Positions 31,953 to 32,129 of a stretch of 32,129 bases of DNA are shown here, piece by piece. A program made the position numbers and the translations under genes. Below the pieces are notes generated by a model. The model saw only the letters and a program-made list of their open reading frames with translations, made no database searches and had not been told where the DNA came from. The stretch comes from Flavobacteriaceae bacterium (GTDB lineage: Bacteria > Bacteroidota > Bacteroidia > Flavobacteriales > Flavobacteriaceae): the NCBI GenBank assembly GCA_015494075.1, contig WGBX01000177.1, positions 1 through 32,129 of the forward strand. The letters are read 5' to 3'. The stretch's first letter is position 1; the number at the start of each line of letters is the position of its first letter.

Positions 31953-32129
31953 TTAAGCATACATTTTTTCTCTGAGCGCTTTGATTTTTTTATCCGATAA
32001 ATATTCATCAAAATTCATTAAACGGTCAATAGTTCCTTTTGGGGTAATTTCGATAACACGATTAGCTACTGATTGGGCAAAAGCATGATCACGTGTTGTA
32101 AAGATAACCGTTCCAGGAAAATTTATTAA
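31953..32129 (-). CDS. C-terminal end of a second ABC-F family ATPase (partial)
   Basis: Fifty-eight codons and a stop run in from the right edge. The peptide reads FPGTVIFTTRDHAFAQSVANRVIEI, then TPKGTIDRLMNFDEYLSDKK. In ABC-F proteins this is the H-loop region (the usual S-H-D, here T-R-D-H) just past the second ATPase core, followed by the short tail typical of the YbiT/EttA-like branch. The T-R-D-H variant replaces the usual switch His with Arg followed by D-H, as in YbiT-like members. It is a different protein from the ABC-F gene at 26375, since its tail is short and lacks the coiled coil. Confidence 0.78.
   Translation of the reverse strand, partial: LINFPGTVIFTTRDHAFAQSVANRVIEITPKGTIDRLMNFDEYLSDKKIKALREKMYA

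Noticed and set aside
1-32129. tRNA, rRNA, CRISPR array, transposase, integrase, toxin-antitoxin or restriction-modification genes
   Set aside because: I looked in all gaps and reading frames and found no support. The MoxR-methyltransferase neighbourhood was considered as a defence locus and set aside because the flanking genes are folding factors.

Overview
The window looks like chromosomal DNA from a low-G+C member of the Bacteroidota, most likely class Flavobacteriia. Evidence: the conserved bamD-rpoZ-coaBC-DUF4835 block with the diverged Bacteroidota omega subunit, Bat proteins, a run of parvulin/SurA-type genes next to a MoxR ATPase, signal peptides ending near A-Q (typical of the phylum), A-rich rather than Shine-Dalgarno leaders, and several TAnnTTTG-type -7 promoter elements. 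I see no rRNA, tRNA, CRISPR array, insertion sequence or phage gene; this is mostly core genome.

Layout. Bases 1-1551 (minus): the start of a probable ECF sigma factor, a DUF202 membrane protein and a CysM-type cysteine synthase. Bases 1668-4506 (plus): a short Ppx/GppA phosphatase followed by an overlapping pair from the AmmeMemoRadiSam system (radical SAM AmrS and Memo-like AmrB), closed by a terminator. A small acidic conserved protein lies at 4551-4775 (minus). Bases 5060-8470 (plus): bamD, rpoZ, coaBC and DUF4835, a tight housekeeping operon. Then a DUF4382 surface-type lipoprotein with a sigma-54-like upstream site, a strong terminator, and yaaA. Bases 10418-13161 (minus): a Crp/Fnr regulator with a membrane protein behind it, and a trans-sulfuration PLP enzyme. 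Bases 13251-19122 (minus): an operon of three parvulin/SurA-type folding factors, a MoxR ATPase and a methyltransferase. A DUF4919 protein (minus) and a gamma-glutamyltransferase lipoprotein (plus) are divergent. Bases 21907-26200 (plus): glnS, batD, batE. Then an ABC-F ATPase (plus), a TlpA-type thioredoxin protein, glutamate dehydrogenase, a TrhA/hemolysin III protein and the tail of a second ABC-F protein (all minus).

Themes. Envelope biogenesis is strongly represented (BamD, three periplasmic folding factors, BatD/BatE, lipoproteins, a TlpA-like protein), beside sulfur and nitrogen amino-acid metabolism (CysM, trans-sulfuration enzyme, Ggt, GlnS, GdhA). The least understood parts are AmrS-AmrB without a visible AmrA, the split Bat genes, the Crp/Fnr pair with a 14-bp inverted repeat over its promoter, and a sequence-wide excess of the tetramer CCGG in all three codon frames while GGCC is rare.
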